The notes under the pieces are model-generated. The model saw only the letters and a list, made by a program, of their open reading frames with translations. It had not been told where the DNA came from and did not search any database. This document shows positions 18,744 to 26,376 of a DNA stretch of 64,000 bases, piece by piece. The first letter of the stretch is position 1, and each line of letters opens with the position of its first letter. This DNA comes from Bradyrhizobium canariense (GTDB taxonomy: Bacteria > Pseudomonadota > Alphaproteobacteria > Rhizobiales > Xanthobacteraceae): contig NZ_VSST01000017.1 of NCBI RefSeq assembly GCF_019402665.1, positions 56,544-120,543 on the forward strand, in the 5' to 3' direction. The position numbers were made by a program, and so were the translations under genes.

Positions 18744-20269
18744 TGTCAGCGACGGCGCCGGGGAGGGATCACGGGCTGGTCGATCTCGCCATCATCGGCG
18801 GGGGCATCAACGGCGCCGGGATCGCGCGTGATGCGGCAGGGCGCGGCCTGAAGGTTCTGCTGTGCGAGAAGGGCGATTTCGCCGAGGGCACCTCGTCGCG
18901 CTCCGGCAAGCTCGTCCATGGTGGCCTGCGCTATCTCGAATACTACGAGTTACGCCTGGTACGCAAGGCGCTGATCGAGCGCGAGGTGCTGCTCGCCTCG
19001 GCGCCGCATATTATCTGGCCGATGCGCTTCGTGCTCCCGCACTCGCCTGAGCAGCGGCCCGCCTGGCTGGTCCGCGCCGGGCTGTTGTTCTACGATCACC
19101 TCGGTGGCCGCAAGCAGCTGCCGGCAAGCCGCGGACTGGATTTCGCCAAGGCGCCCGAAGGCGCGCCGCTCAAGGCGGAGTTCCGGCGCGGCTTTGAATA
19201 TTCCGACTGCTGGGTAGATGATGCGCGGCTGGTGGTCTTGAATCTGATCGCTGCCAGGGAGAAGGAGGCGATGATCCTGCCGCGCACGCGCGCCGTGAGT
19301 GCCAGGCGGGAGGGCGAGACCTGGCTGCTTGAGATGCTAAGCGAGGACGGACGCTCACAACGCGTGCGGGCGCGTGCACTGGTCAATGCAGCGGGGCCGT
19401 GGGTGCAGGATGTCGTCCAGGGAGTGGCAAAACTCAATTCGTCACACAATGTGCGTCTGGTGAAGGGCAGCCATATCGTGGTGCCGAAATTTTGGAGCGG
19501 GCCGCAAGCCTATCTGCTGCAAAACGAGGATCGCCGCGTCATCTTCGTCAATCCCTATGAGGATGACCTTGCGCTGATCGGCACCACGGACATTCCCTAT
19601 GAGGGAAGCGCCGAGAATGTCGCGATCGACGGCGACGAGATCGCTTATCTGCTGCGCGTGCTGGCGCGCTACTTCAAGACGCCTCCAGCAGAGAGCGACA
19701 TCGTCTATGCGTTTTCCGGCGTGCGGCCGCTTTACGACGACAATGCGAAAAATCCGTCGGCGGTGACTCGGGACTATGTGTTCGAGGTGCACGGCGCGCC
19801 CGAAGAGCCGCCTCTGTTGTCGATCTTCGGCGGCAAGATCACGACCTACCGTAGGCTGGCGGAGCAGGCGCTGGAGCGGCTGCAGCCGTGGTTTCCGAGT
19901 ATGTCATCGGCATGGACCGCCGGCCGGCCACTGCCAGGCGGTCAGATCGGCGGTACGTTCCAGGAGTTCGTGGCGGCGATCGCGGCCGAATATCCCAATC
20001 TACCGCGCAAGTTGATCCAGCACTATGCACGCCTCTACGGTACCCGTGCGTGGGACCTCCTAGGCACCGTGCGGAGCATCCCGGAGCTCGGGCGGCACTT
20101 CGGCGGGCTGCTCTATGAACGCGAGGTCCACTATCTGCAGGAGGCAGAATGGGCGAGCAGGCCTGCAGATATCCTGGAGCGACGCACGAAGCACGCCCTG
20201 CATTTGAGCTGCGGAGAGCGGAAAGCATTCGAAGAGTTCATGCAGAATTCAGATGCCGGAACCGCCTGA
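18743..20269 (+). CDS. FAD-dependent glycerol-3-phosphate/polyol-phosphate dehydrogenase (GlpD/EryB-like)
   Basis: The 508-residue flavoprotein has an N-terminal FAD motif (VDLAIIGGGINGAGIARDAA), the SSRSGKLVHGGLRYLE active-site segment, VRLVKGSHIVVPKFW and SIFGGKITTYRRLAEQ. These are standard for the GlpD family, membrane-associated dehydrogenases passing electrons to quinone. EryB, the erythritol-phosphate dehydrogenase, belongs to the same family, so in this operon the substrate may be a tetritol phosphate rather than glycerol-3-phosphate. ATG 18743 overlaps the aldolase stop; a GTG one codon earlier is also in frame. It is the last gene of the operon. No terminator is evident after it. 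Confidence 0.87.
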   Translation: MSATAPGRDHGLVDLAIIGGGINGAGIARDAAGRGLKVLLCEKGDFAEGTSSRSGKLVHGGLRYLEYYELRLVRKALIEREVLLASAPHIIWPMRFVLPHSPEQRPAWLVRAGLLFYDHLGGRKQLPASRGLDFAKAPEGAPLKAEFRRGFEYSDCWVDDARLVVLNLIAAREKEAMILPRTRAVSARREGETWLLEMLSEDGRSQRVRARALVNAAGPWVQDVVQGVAKLNSSHNVRLVKGSHIVVPKFWSGPQAYLLQNEDRRVIFVNPYEDDLALIGTTDIPYEGSAENVAIDGDEIAYLLRVLARYFKTPPAESDIVYAFSGVRPLYDDNAKNPSAVTRDYVFEVHGAPEEPPLLSIFGGKITTYRRLAEQALERLQPWFPSMSSAWTAGRPLPGGQIGGTFQEFVAAIAAEYPNLPRKLIQHYARLYGTRAWDLLGTVRSIPELGRHFGGLLYEREVHYLQEAEWASRPADILERRTKHALHLSCGERKAFEEFMQNSDAGTA

Positions 20270-20675
20270 TGACTTCCCGAGGTTGAAGCAAATAGCCCGC
20301 CGCAACCCCGACTTCCTCATTGCAGTCGCTCTTCGCCGCGTTTCTACTTGGATTGTGGGTGGCTCGTCGGCGCTAGGAGAGCCGCCGGCTCGGCAGGAGC
20401 CTGGGCGTGTCCGTGCGATCGTCGCTCAAGGGCGCACGACGAAGATCGAGGCTGGCGCAAAGTCAGTACGGGGGGATCCATATGACCGGGCGCCGGGAGC
20501 AAGGCGTGATCCCACATATTGCGCCCACAAGTCTGCTTAGATTCTACGGCTCTGGCATGTGCAGCAGGAAAGCAACACTCCACAACACCTTGCGCGAGTG
20601 CGTGAATGTTAATTTGCACAGTCAGAACGATTCAGGCCAGCTCCCGCAACGAACCTTGTAGCTGTGGGGGACACA
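20270..20675. other. Gap after the polyol operon
   Basis: I see no supported gene, no clear hairpin terminator and no recognisable RNA. Short frames on both strands lack start signals. Confidence 0.4.
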
Positions 20676-20939
20676 ATGACTGTTACGCGTTGGATCGGCG
20701 CCGCCGCCCTGTTCCTGATCGCGGTGAGCTCTGAAGCTTATGCCGCGCGCCAGCACAGACCGGGAGAGCGGATTTCCTGTTCGGAAGTCCGATACTACGT
20801 TGCGAGGTATTCGGCGGCTGTGGCCGAGATGTATGCCCGCAATCAGGGAGCCACCAACAGCCAGATCGAGCGGGCTCGGCGTTGCTTGGCCTCAAACGAG
20901 ACCGCCGAAACAGGTCCACAACGGTCCTACAGCGAATAA
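20676..20939 (+). CDS. Small secreted hypothetical protein
   Basis: This 87-residue protein begins MTVTRWIGAAALFLIAVSSE and has a likely signal-peptidase site after EAYA, giving a mature part of about 63 residues. The mature part has two Cys (ISCSEVRYYVARYS and RARRCLAS) that could form a disulfide, and is otherwise basic and helical. ATG 20676 follows GGGGGA at a good distance; a GTG twelve bases earlier is in frame but poorer. It resembles small periplasmic proteins common in Bradyrhizobium. Function is unknown, and it has no operon partner. Confidence 0.65.
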   Translation: MTVTRWIGAAALFLIAVSSEAYAARQHRPGERISCSEVRYYVARYSAAVAEMYARNQGATNSQIERARRCLASNETAETGPQRSYSE

Positions 20940-21243
20940 GCATGACGAACATTGAGCTGGGACGTGAAGCGACCGAGGCATATACGGTAGCGAGGTGCTG
21001 CTAAAGCCGCTCCACGCAATACGGGCCTTCGAAGCGGCCGCGCCCGCCTGCCCAGCTACAGCCTGAGCACGGAGTCGACGGCGAGGATCTAGCATGTGCA
21101 GGCGACGGATCCTGACCTAGGGCTTCACCGAGGTTCGGGCTACCACCGAAGCGCGGGCGTCGACAGTTGACGAAGCGCGATAGTGGCGGATTGGCTTCTG
21201 CCGTGTCATAGAGATTTGCAAATGGGGAACACCGGCTGCCGAC
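20940..21243. other. Short gap, nothing supported
   Basis: About 300 bases without a supported gene or a recognisable regulatory element. The flanking genes converge on it. Confidence 0.4.
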
Positions 21244-21453
21244 CTACTTGACGTAGATCATTCGTTCCTTAGTGGCCCGCAGGCTGCGGATGTAATAGCC
21301 TTGTGCCTGAACGGCTGACTTGATTTCGTTGCTAACCTTGAGAACTCGTTTTCTGCTCTTTCGCCAGGTATGTGCAGAGTAAAGCGCAGGTACGGCCGAG
21401 CCTGTACTTAGAACGAGCAAGCCGCGCTTGTCATTGCGATAGACATCAAACAT
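21244..21453 (-). CDS. Small hypothetical protein (MFDVYRND family)
   Basis: The 69-residue basic protein begins [20 protein letters not shown] and ends with [21 protein letters not shown] recall near-identical layouts among short conserved Bradyrhizobium proteins of unknown function. ATG 21453 was preferred; a TTG at 21510 would add 19 residues without a better ribosome site. There is no signal peptide or membrane segment. Confidence 0.5.
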   Translation of the reverse strand: MFDVYRNDKRGLLVLSTGSAVPALYSAHTWRKSRKRVLKVSNEIKSAVQAQGYYIRSLRATKERMIYVK

Positions 21454-21966
21454 CGTTCGCCCCCGCCGACCATATCGAACTAAGAATGGAATATGTTTCG
21501 GTTGTCTCAATGGCCGAGCTTAGTATTTCAGTCCGCTGTGCGGGTCGTAAATCTGCAACGCCAGCGACTTTCCTTCGGTTCGTTCTGGATACGGAACGAA
21601 CTGAAGGAAGCCCCGGCCGCCGTCAAATTGCTGCGTATGCAATTACTTCAGTCACGATGTGTTTCGGATGTTGTTGATTTGGGGGCGGAATCGAGCGGCA
21701 AGCGGCCGCCGCCGTCTTCACGGATTCGCCCCGTGTGGTTGCTCGTGCACGGCAACGCCGACACGTCGTCGTGGGCGGCGATGCACCTGGCCCGTAGGCG
21801 ATGTAGCTACGTCTTTCGCTGACTGCCTGTTAAGGAAGAATAGCCGACTAGACCTGCTCGCGCTTCTGCTCTTCGCGTTTTGCCCAACAGCGCACCTCGC
21901 AACGGCTCGGCTGCACGTTCGCTTGAGTTCGACGCAACTTGGCGTCAGCCGATGTCGCCGTTGACC

Positions 21967-21986
21967 TCAAAACGGGCCCGTTTTGA
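21967..21986. repeat. 20-base perfect palindrome
   Basis: TCAAAACGGGCCCGTTTTGA is its own reverse complement over all 20 bases. Sequences of the type TCAAAAC...GTTTTGA are, from memory, dispersed in Bradyrhizobium intergenic DNA. It could be a dispersed palindromic element or a protein-binding site. No gene starts nearby. Confidence 0.6.
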
Positions 21987-22064
21987 CCCTCACGTCTTAC
22001 GAATTTTTGGGTGTCCTACTTTCTATCTTTGATAGTCGGTCGCACTAACGGGAAGCTACTCTCT

Positions 22065-22100
22065 TTCTTCTTCTTCTTCTTCTTCTTCTTCTTCTTCTTC
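22065..22100. repeat. (TTC)12 trinucleotide microsatellite
   Basis: Twelve uninterrupted TTC units form a 36-base all-pyrimidine strand. Such tracts are rare in GC-rich bacteria, prone to slippage, and able to form triplex DNA. No supported gene spans it, so any length change would not obviously switch a protein. Confidence 0.85.
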
Positions 22101-22849
22101 GGAGAGTGGGCATGAATCAGCATCCAAGTCGATCGAATTCCGGGGCGCGCATTGTGCGATTCAGGTCTGAACTGGTCAGGCAGGAGTCGGGACCTATGAT
22201 GGTCCACCTGTTTGATTTGCCCAGATTACGACCACGAGGCTACGCCAAGTCCTCGCTAACTCATCGGGCGGTGGTGCTCGCCCTCGTAACGGAAGGCCGC
22301 CTCAGTCGGCCCTCTCCTTTTCGGCCCTCTTTCCTTTGGTCAATCCGCGCGCATGCGGAAGGGCGTCAGGTTCGAAGCTTTGGCACAACAACCTGCGGCC
22401 ATCGCTCAGGGGGCGCAAACAGAGCGGCCCCAGCGGGGATGGGGGGCCAAGGGCTGGGGCCGCCATTCCGCACCGGACGTATTCGGCGGTAAGGGTCCGG
22501 TGGATCAAACCAAGTCAGTCCGGAACCGATGGTTCCAAAGGCTGTTCCGTCATCGCACATGAACCCTGGCACGCCGTGTGAATAGGGTATGGGGACTTTG
22601 CAATGCCCCTCCCGGGCTGGAAGTCGCCGGCCCGCGATCAATTAAGCCGACGGAGTTATGCTTCAGGAGCCTCAACCAGTTTGGTATCCAGGACAAGCGA
22701 CAAGCTCCTCCACGTTCCCAGAGACCTATGACGAGCTGCCGCGGCGCGCGCAGCGGTATCGCTACGTTCGCAGAATTCGACGAGCGTCGCCGCCCAGAAG
22801 CTGGCGGGGTAGTCAAAGGGGTGCATCGACGCCCAGCGCCGCGATCGTC

Positions 22850-23338
22850 CGTCGGGTTAGGGCGCCGGACAATCACCGGACGAGCGCACGACTTGCTTAC
22901 TGCGGCAAATTGGGCTGCGCCCCACTGCGAGATGTGATCAATACTGCCCTGAGCCCGTACAGAACAGGCCAAGACCGGATTACGATTTCCGGTCCTCCAC
23001 TTGTTCTGAAATCACGACAGTCGCTCGCCCTGTCCTTGGCGGTCCACGAGCTTGCTACTAACGCGTTGAAGTACGGCGCTCTGAGCGTGACAAGCGGCCG
23101 CGTGTCGGTTGTGTGGTCATCCGAAGATCAAGCGGGTGATCAAAAGTTTGTCTTCGTCTGCCAAGAATTCGGAGGCCCATCTGTGTCGGAGCCGACCGTG
23201 AAAGGCTTTGGCTCACGCCTCATTTCGAGAACACTGGAAGAGGATTTCCGAGGGGCGGTTACTGTGTCCTACGGATCGAGCGGGCTCACTTGCCGTCTCA
23301 CTGCCCCCGTTGCAAATCTAAAAACTTCACCGCAATAG
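22850..23338 (+). pseudogene. Broken HWE/HisKA_2-type sensor histidine kinase (C-terminal ATPase part)
   Basis: One frame reads GRAHDLLTAANW up to about 22918. The continuation LRDVINTALSPYRT is in a different frame, so a small indel near 22920 splits the gene. The following 120 residues contain the ATPase N-box LAVHELATNALKYGALS and a later G-box-like VKGFGSRLISRTLEEDF. This is the catalytic half of an HWE-type kinase, normally involved in light or stress signalling. The phosphoacceptor His region and any sensor domain are missing or unrecognisable upstream. Confidence 0.65.
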
Positions 23339-23745
23339 CAGAAGTCTTTTACCCGAGCTACGTTGACCAACGCCAAGACGAGTAGCCCGCTCGCGGGTCC
23401 ACCGTCATCGAGGCGGGGTTCGAGAGTGTTCGCGAGACAATCTAGAACGTGCGGTACGGCCCCAAGCCGAAGAGCGCCTCAGTCACCGTGATGTCCGCTG
23501 TCCAACCGATTTTAGCGATCCAATCGTTGACGGATGACTGACATGGGCTGGTGGCGGTATTGCCGGCCAGATCGGTGAGCTTATCGATGGAAACGGCGGC
23601 TTCGATACGGCGCAATACGCCAATCTAACCTTCACGACGGGTGGGGATCAGCGTTCGCCTTGCGGCAGGAACGGTGATTGGCGATGCCTCGAGCGGCGCC
23701 GGCTCCCCTATGACGTCGTTCGCTCTCCTCGAAAGCGTAACGAAC
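23339..23745. other. Gap, possible decayed coding sequence
   Basis: One forward frame near 23545-23650 reads AGGGIAGQIGELIDGNGGFD, then TAQYANLTFTTGGDQ, which looks protein-like but has no start and no family I can name. Nothing else is supported. Confidence 0.35.
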
Positions 23746-24078
23746 CTACTCCGACGTCCCGTCCACCCCCGCATTTTCGTGCATGCAAGATGGTCCAAAA
23801 GCCGAGGTAAGTGTCCAGCGGAACAGCCGATTCTTGGCCCCGCTTTCCACGTTTTCAAACCCGGCCCGCTGCGCGAAGACGCGTCCGCTAGTGCGGCTTA
23901 CTCGACCTTGCTGCTTATGGAAGCCTTGCAATCGACCGTAGACCGCGAGGCGAGTGCGGTCTAACCGCTGGCCGATCTCGCTTGCACTCATGCCACTGTC
24001 GAATAACGCAAGAAGTTGCGCTTCTTCCTCGGGAGACCACGAACGGATATCGACGTAGCTGGGGGGGCCGGGCGCCAT
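23746..24078 (-). CDS. SANT/Myb-like small DNA-binding protein
   Basis: The 110-residue protein contains RSWSPEEEAQLLALFDSGMS, followed by ASEIGQRLDRTRLAVYGRLQ. This is the Trp-centred acidic helix, turn and recognition helix of the short SANT/GcrA-like proteins common in Bradyrhizobium. These are presumed to bind DNA. The C-terminal 55 residues are not recognised and may come from a changed frame. ATG 24078 has only a weak ribosome site. It is not in an operon. Confidence 0.5.
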   Translation of the reverse strand: MAPGPPSYVDIRSWSPEEEAQLLALFDSGMSASEIGQRLDRTRLAVYGRLQGFHKQQGRVSRTSGRVFAQRAGFENVESGAKNRLFRWTLTSAFGPSCMHENAGVDGTSE

Positions 24079-24439
24079 CGTGATGAAGGGCCCGTGCTAA
24101 TCGGCTTCATCCAAGAAGCATGATGTTACCAAGGCCACTCCGCCAATCTACCTCGACCGGCTCATACTTTGCTGCCGTGCAACAATTGGCGATACCGCCC
24201 GGGACCGAAGGGGTGATCCTCGCTAAGCAAACAATAGTACCCGTAAGTCCGCCATGGGTCACTCGCGTTCTGCGCCAAGCAATGGCCAACCCGGCCATGT
24301 CCATTGCTCGCCGAAAGCGGAAGTAAATCTGGAGCGTTAGCGGTTTTGCGGCCAACTGCGGCTTGATGGTATCGCTTTGGGCGTGATTCAAGCTCTCAAA
24401 TCGGCCTCGAATCACGCGCTACGAACTCAGCGATTGTGA

Positions 24440-24643
24440 ATGGACCGCGATATTCCGCCGGAACGAAATCGCAAAGACCCGATCTGCTTCAGTCCGTATC
24501 TCTATCGTGCGCGAAATCTCGTCGAAAGGTTCTTCAACAAGATCAAGCAATGTCGGCGGGTCGCGACCCGATACCACAAATTCTCAGTCAACTATCTGGC
24601 GTTTCATCAAGCTCGCATCAATCCGCATTTGGCTGCGCGCTAA
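24440..24643 (+). mobile_element. IS5-family transposase, C-terminal remnant
   Basis: The frame reads DIPPERNRKDPICFSPYLYR, ARNLVERFFNKIKQCRRVAT, then RYHKFSVNYLAFHQARINPH and a TAA. This is the C-terminal end of IS5/IS427-group DDE transposases, whose RNLVERFFNKIKQ block carries the final catalytic Glu. The AAATGAGTCC after the stop resembles the element's right end. The preceding two thirds are absent, so it is inactive. Confidence 0.75.
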
Positions 24644-24706
24644 ATGAGTCCACGCTCTACCCGAGCGCGGGGGTCGGGCCGCCGAGTGGAAGGTGATCGG
24701 CCGAAC

Positions 24707-25126
24707 CTACTGTTCGATCTCGACGCACTGACGAAGCCTGAAGACGATATCCGGCAAAGCGTGTCGCAGGCGTGCAGCGTCTTGGGACGTGGTCGAGAAC
24801 GGTGCGAACGTGACCATCGCATTCCAAGGTCGACTTCCGTAGACGGTGATCGAGACTCCGGATCTCGAAAAGCCTTCAACTTTGCGAAGCTCACCAAGAA
24901 CGAGGTCGGCGATCGCCACAGCGGGCAGTCGCGCTCGTTTTCCATCGGGGCCGCCGGCGGACAAGGGTGCGACCGGTTTTGCAGGCGACGCTGCCGCGGT
25001 CACGGGCTCCTCTTCGAGCGTTGGCGGCATCTCCGGCGCCGGAGGCGCGGGGGTGGGCGGCGCGGGCGGAGCAAAAATGCCGCTGATCAGCGCCATAAGG
25101 CCCGGATCTTTCGAGTCATTGCTCAT
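24707..25126 (-). CDS. Hypothetical protein with Pro/Ala-rich linker
   Basis: The 139-residue protein starts MSNDSKDPGLMALISGIFAP, followed by a Pro-rich stretch (PPAPPTPAPPAPEMPPTLEE) to about residue 60. A compact C-terminal part contains AIADLVLGELRKVEGFSRSG, an internal segment VSITVYGSRPWNAMVTFAPF, and a final helix. It has no signal peptide. ATG 25126 follows GAGAGAG. I do not recognise the family. The IS5-family remnant just downstream (below 24643) may mark an old breakpoint. Confidence 0.5.
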   Translation of the reverse strand: MSNDSKDPGLMALISGIFAPPAPPTPAPPAPEMPPTLEEEPVTAAASPAKPVAPLSAGGPDGKRARLPAVAIADLVLGELRKVEGFSRSGVSITVYGSRPWNAMVTFAPFSTTSQDAARLRHALPDIVFRLRQCVEIEQ

Positions 25127-25543
25127 CGCTCTCTCGCAGTTAGCGTAGCCTAGCAACATTCGGAAAGGATGCCCACCACGCCTGGGCAAGTGGTCGCGGT
25201 TCCTGTGTTAGCGATCGAACATTCAGGCGTGCAAAGTTTCGCTAAGCTCCTCCTCAGCGAGGTACCGGGCTCACGGAGGGGCGTCGAAGGTGTTGGGCGG
25301 TGATGCGCTGGCGTATGCGCAATTGTTTGTTGATTTATCCATCAGGCAAAAATTCCGCTTCCGCGATCCGCGGGCGCTACATATTCGGCGAGGAGCGATT
25401 GACGTGCGATCGCTGCGCAGCGACTGACTCTGTGACTTTCTGGCGTTTCGAGGGGATAGCTCACCGCGCGTGGGCGATGAACAGTCGGACGGATACTTGC
25501 GTTCAGCGCTAGTTAGAACGGCGCGTTTCTGGGGGATTAACGA
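25127..25543. other. Gap, nothing supported
   Basis: Frames on both strands look like noise. No promoter, hairpin or RNA gene is recognisable, apart from the ribosome site (GGGGGA) of the following small gene. Confidence 0.4.
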
Positions 25544-25762
25544 ATGACAAATTGTGTGATCGTGCGGGCCTATGGACGGCAATTGGATCAGTTGCGCGGC
25601 GAGGCATCCCGCATTTCGCGGGCAAACAAAATCGATTGGTGGATTGAGCGCGCAGTCCAAGGCACACGATTTTGCTTTGAGGACGCTGAGGCGAAGAGGG
25701 CGTTCGTCTCAATCTGCGAAAACGTCGGTGTTTCGCATATTGATGGCGCACCGCCAGCGTGA
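25544..25762 (+). CDS. Small hypothetical protein
   Basis: The 72-residue protein starts MTNCVIVRAYGRQLDQLRGE and contains KIDWWIERAVQGTRFCFEDA. It has an even charge pattern, no membrane segment and no signal peptide. ATG 25544 is preceded by GGGGGATTAACGA, a good ribosome site. I do not recognise the family. It lies at the edge of the export island and points towards it. Confidence 0.5.
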   Translation: MTNCVIVRAYGRQLDQLRGEASRISRANKIDWWIERAVQGTRFCFEDAEAKRAFVSICENVGVSHIDGAPPA

Positions 25763-25879
25763 ACAGGCGGGACCGCGACTGGTTTGGTCCAGGCATTCTC
25801 CGAACGCCTTGATGGCGGCAGCAGCCAACCGGCGCGTGAGCACCGACACTAGTTCCATGAGGTTCGGAGCGACCCAGGC

Positions 25880-26376
25880 TCAAGGCTGGGGAAAAGTTGA
25901 GCCCGGCCGTACGTCGGAATCGACGCAACAATAAAAGCGCGAGGAAACGGCTTGGTCTCTATCCGGCCAGTACGTCGCTCGCGCGACTGCAGCAGGCGTT
26001 TGGCCGCCGATGGCGTATCCGCGCGCGTCATCGGACGTCTTCGAAGCGAATGCGCCTTCCATGTCACGCGAATGATCAGACTGCGCGAGCCGAATCAGCA
26101 TCGTGAGAAGTCGATCCTGGCTAGCGCTTCACCCGGGTTGTCGCCTTTGCCACCGTCGTCGGACGGCTTGGGGGTGCAGTCCTTCCGCAGCTGGCAGCAG
26201 TCCTTTGAATGGCAGTCGTCGTCCTTGGCGTCTTTCCAGTCACCATCGCGCTTCGAGCCATCCCCCGTGGCGTCGCCGGGGCAGTCATCGGTCTCGGCCG
26301 ATTTCGCACCTTCGGCAGCAAACCCGGTCACACCGACATCTTGCGCAGCCCCAGCTTCTCGTCTGAGGCTCGTCAT
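25880..26376 (-). pseudogene. Decaying second copy of the Asp-rich protein gene, fused to the CvaB-like exporter
   Basis: From the ATG at 26376, in frame with the exporter, the sequence aligns along its length with the Asp-rich protein encoded at 31572-32132. Shared blocks are ETDDCPGD with KPDDCGDG; DGDWKDAKD with DGGWKDAKD; then PGEALARIDFS with PGDALAKFDFS. The exporter frame stops at 26095 after DFSRC. The homology then continues in another frame: DHSRDMEGAFASKTSDDARG with DHSGDIHGALASMSSDDALE, followed by YAIG in both. A frameshift near 26100 thus divides one former gene. Its original start was probably the Met at 26376, and it would have followed the exporter gene. Confidence 0.78.

Larger units (their letters stand above)
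21454..22849. other. About 1.4 kb without a supported gene, with simple repeats
   Basis: Open frames here are short, overlap on both strands and have no recognisable domain. The stretch contains a 20-base perfect palindrome (21967-21986) and a (TTC)12 tract (22065-22100), both listed separately. It looks like decayed intergenic DNA. Confidence 0.45.

Noticed and set aside
21372..21964. Several overlapping forward frames of about 100 residues
   Set aside because: They overlap each other and the minus-strand small gene; none has a domain or start signal.
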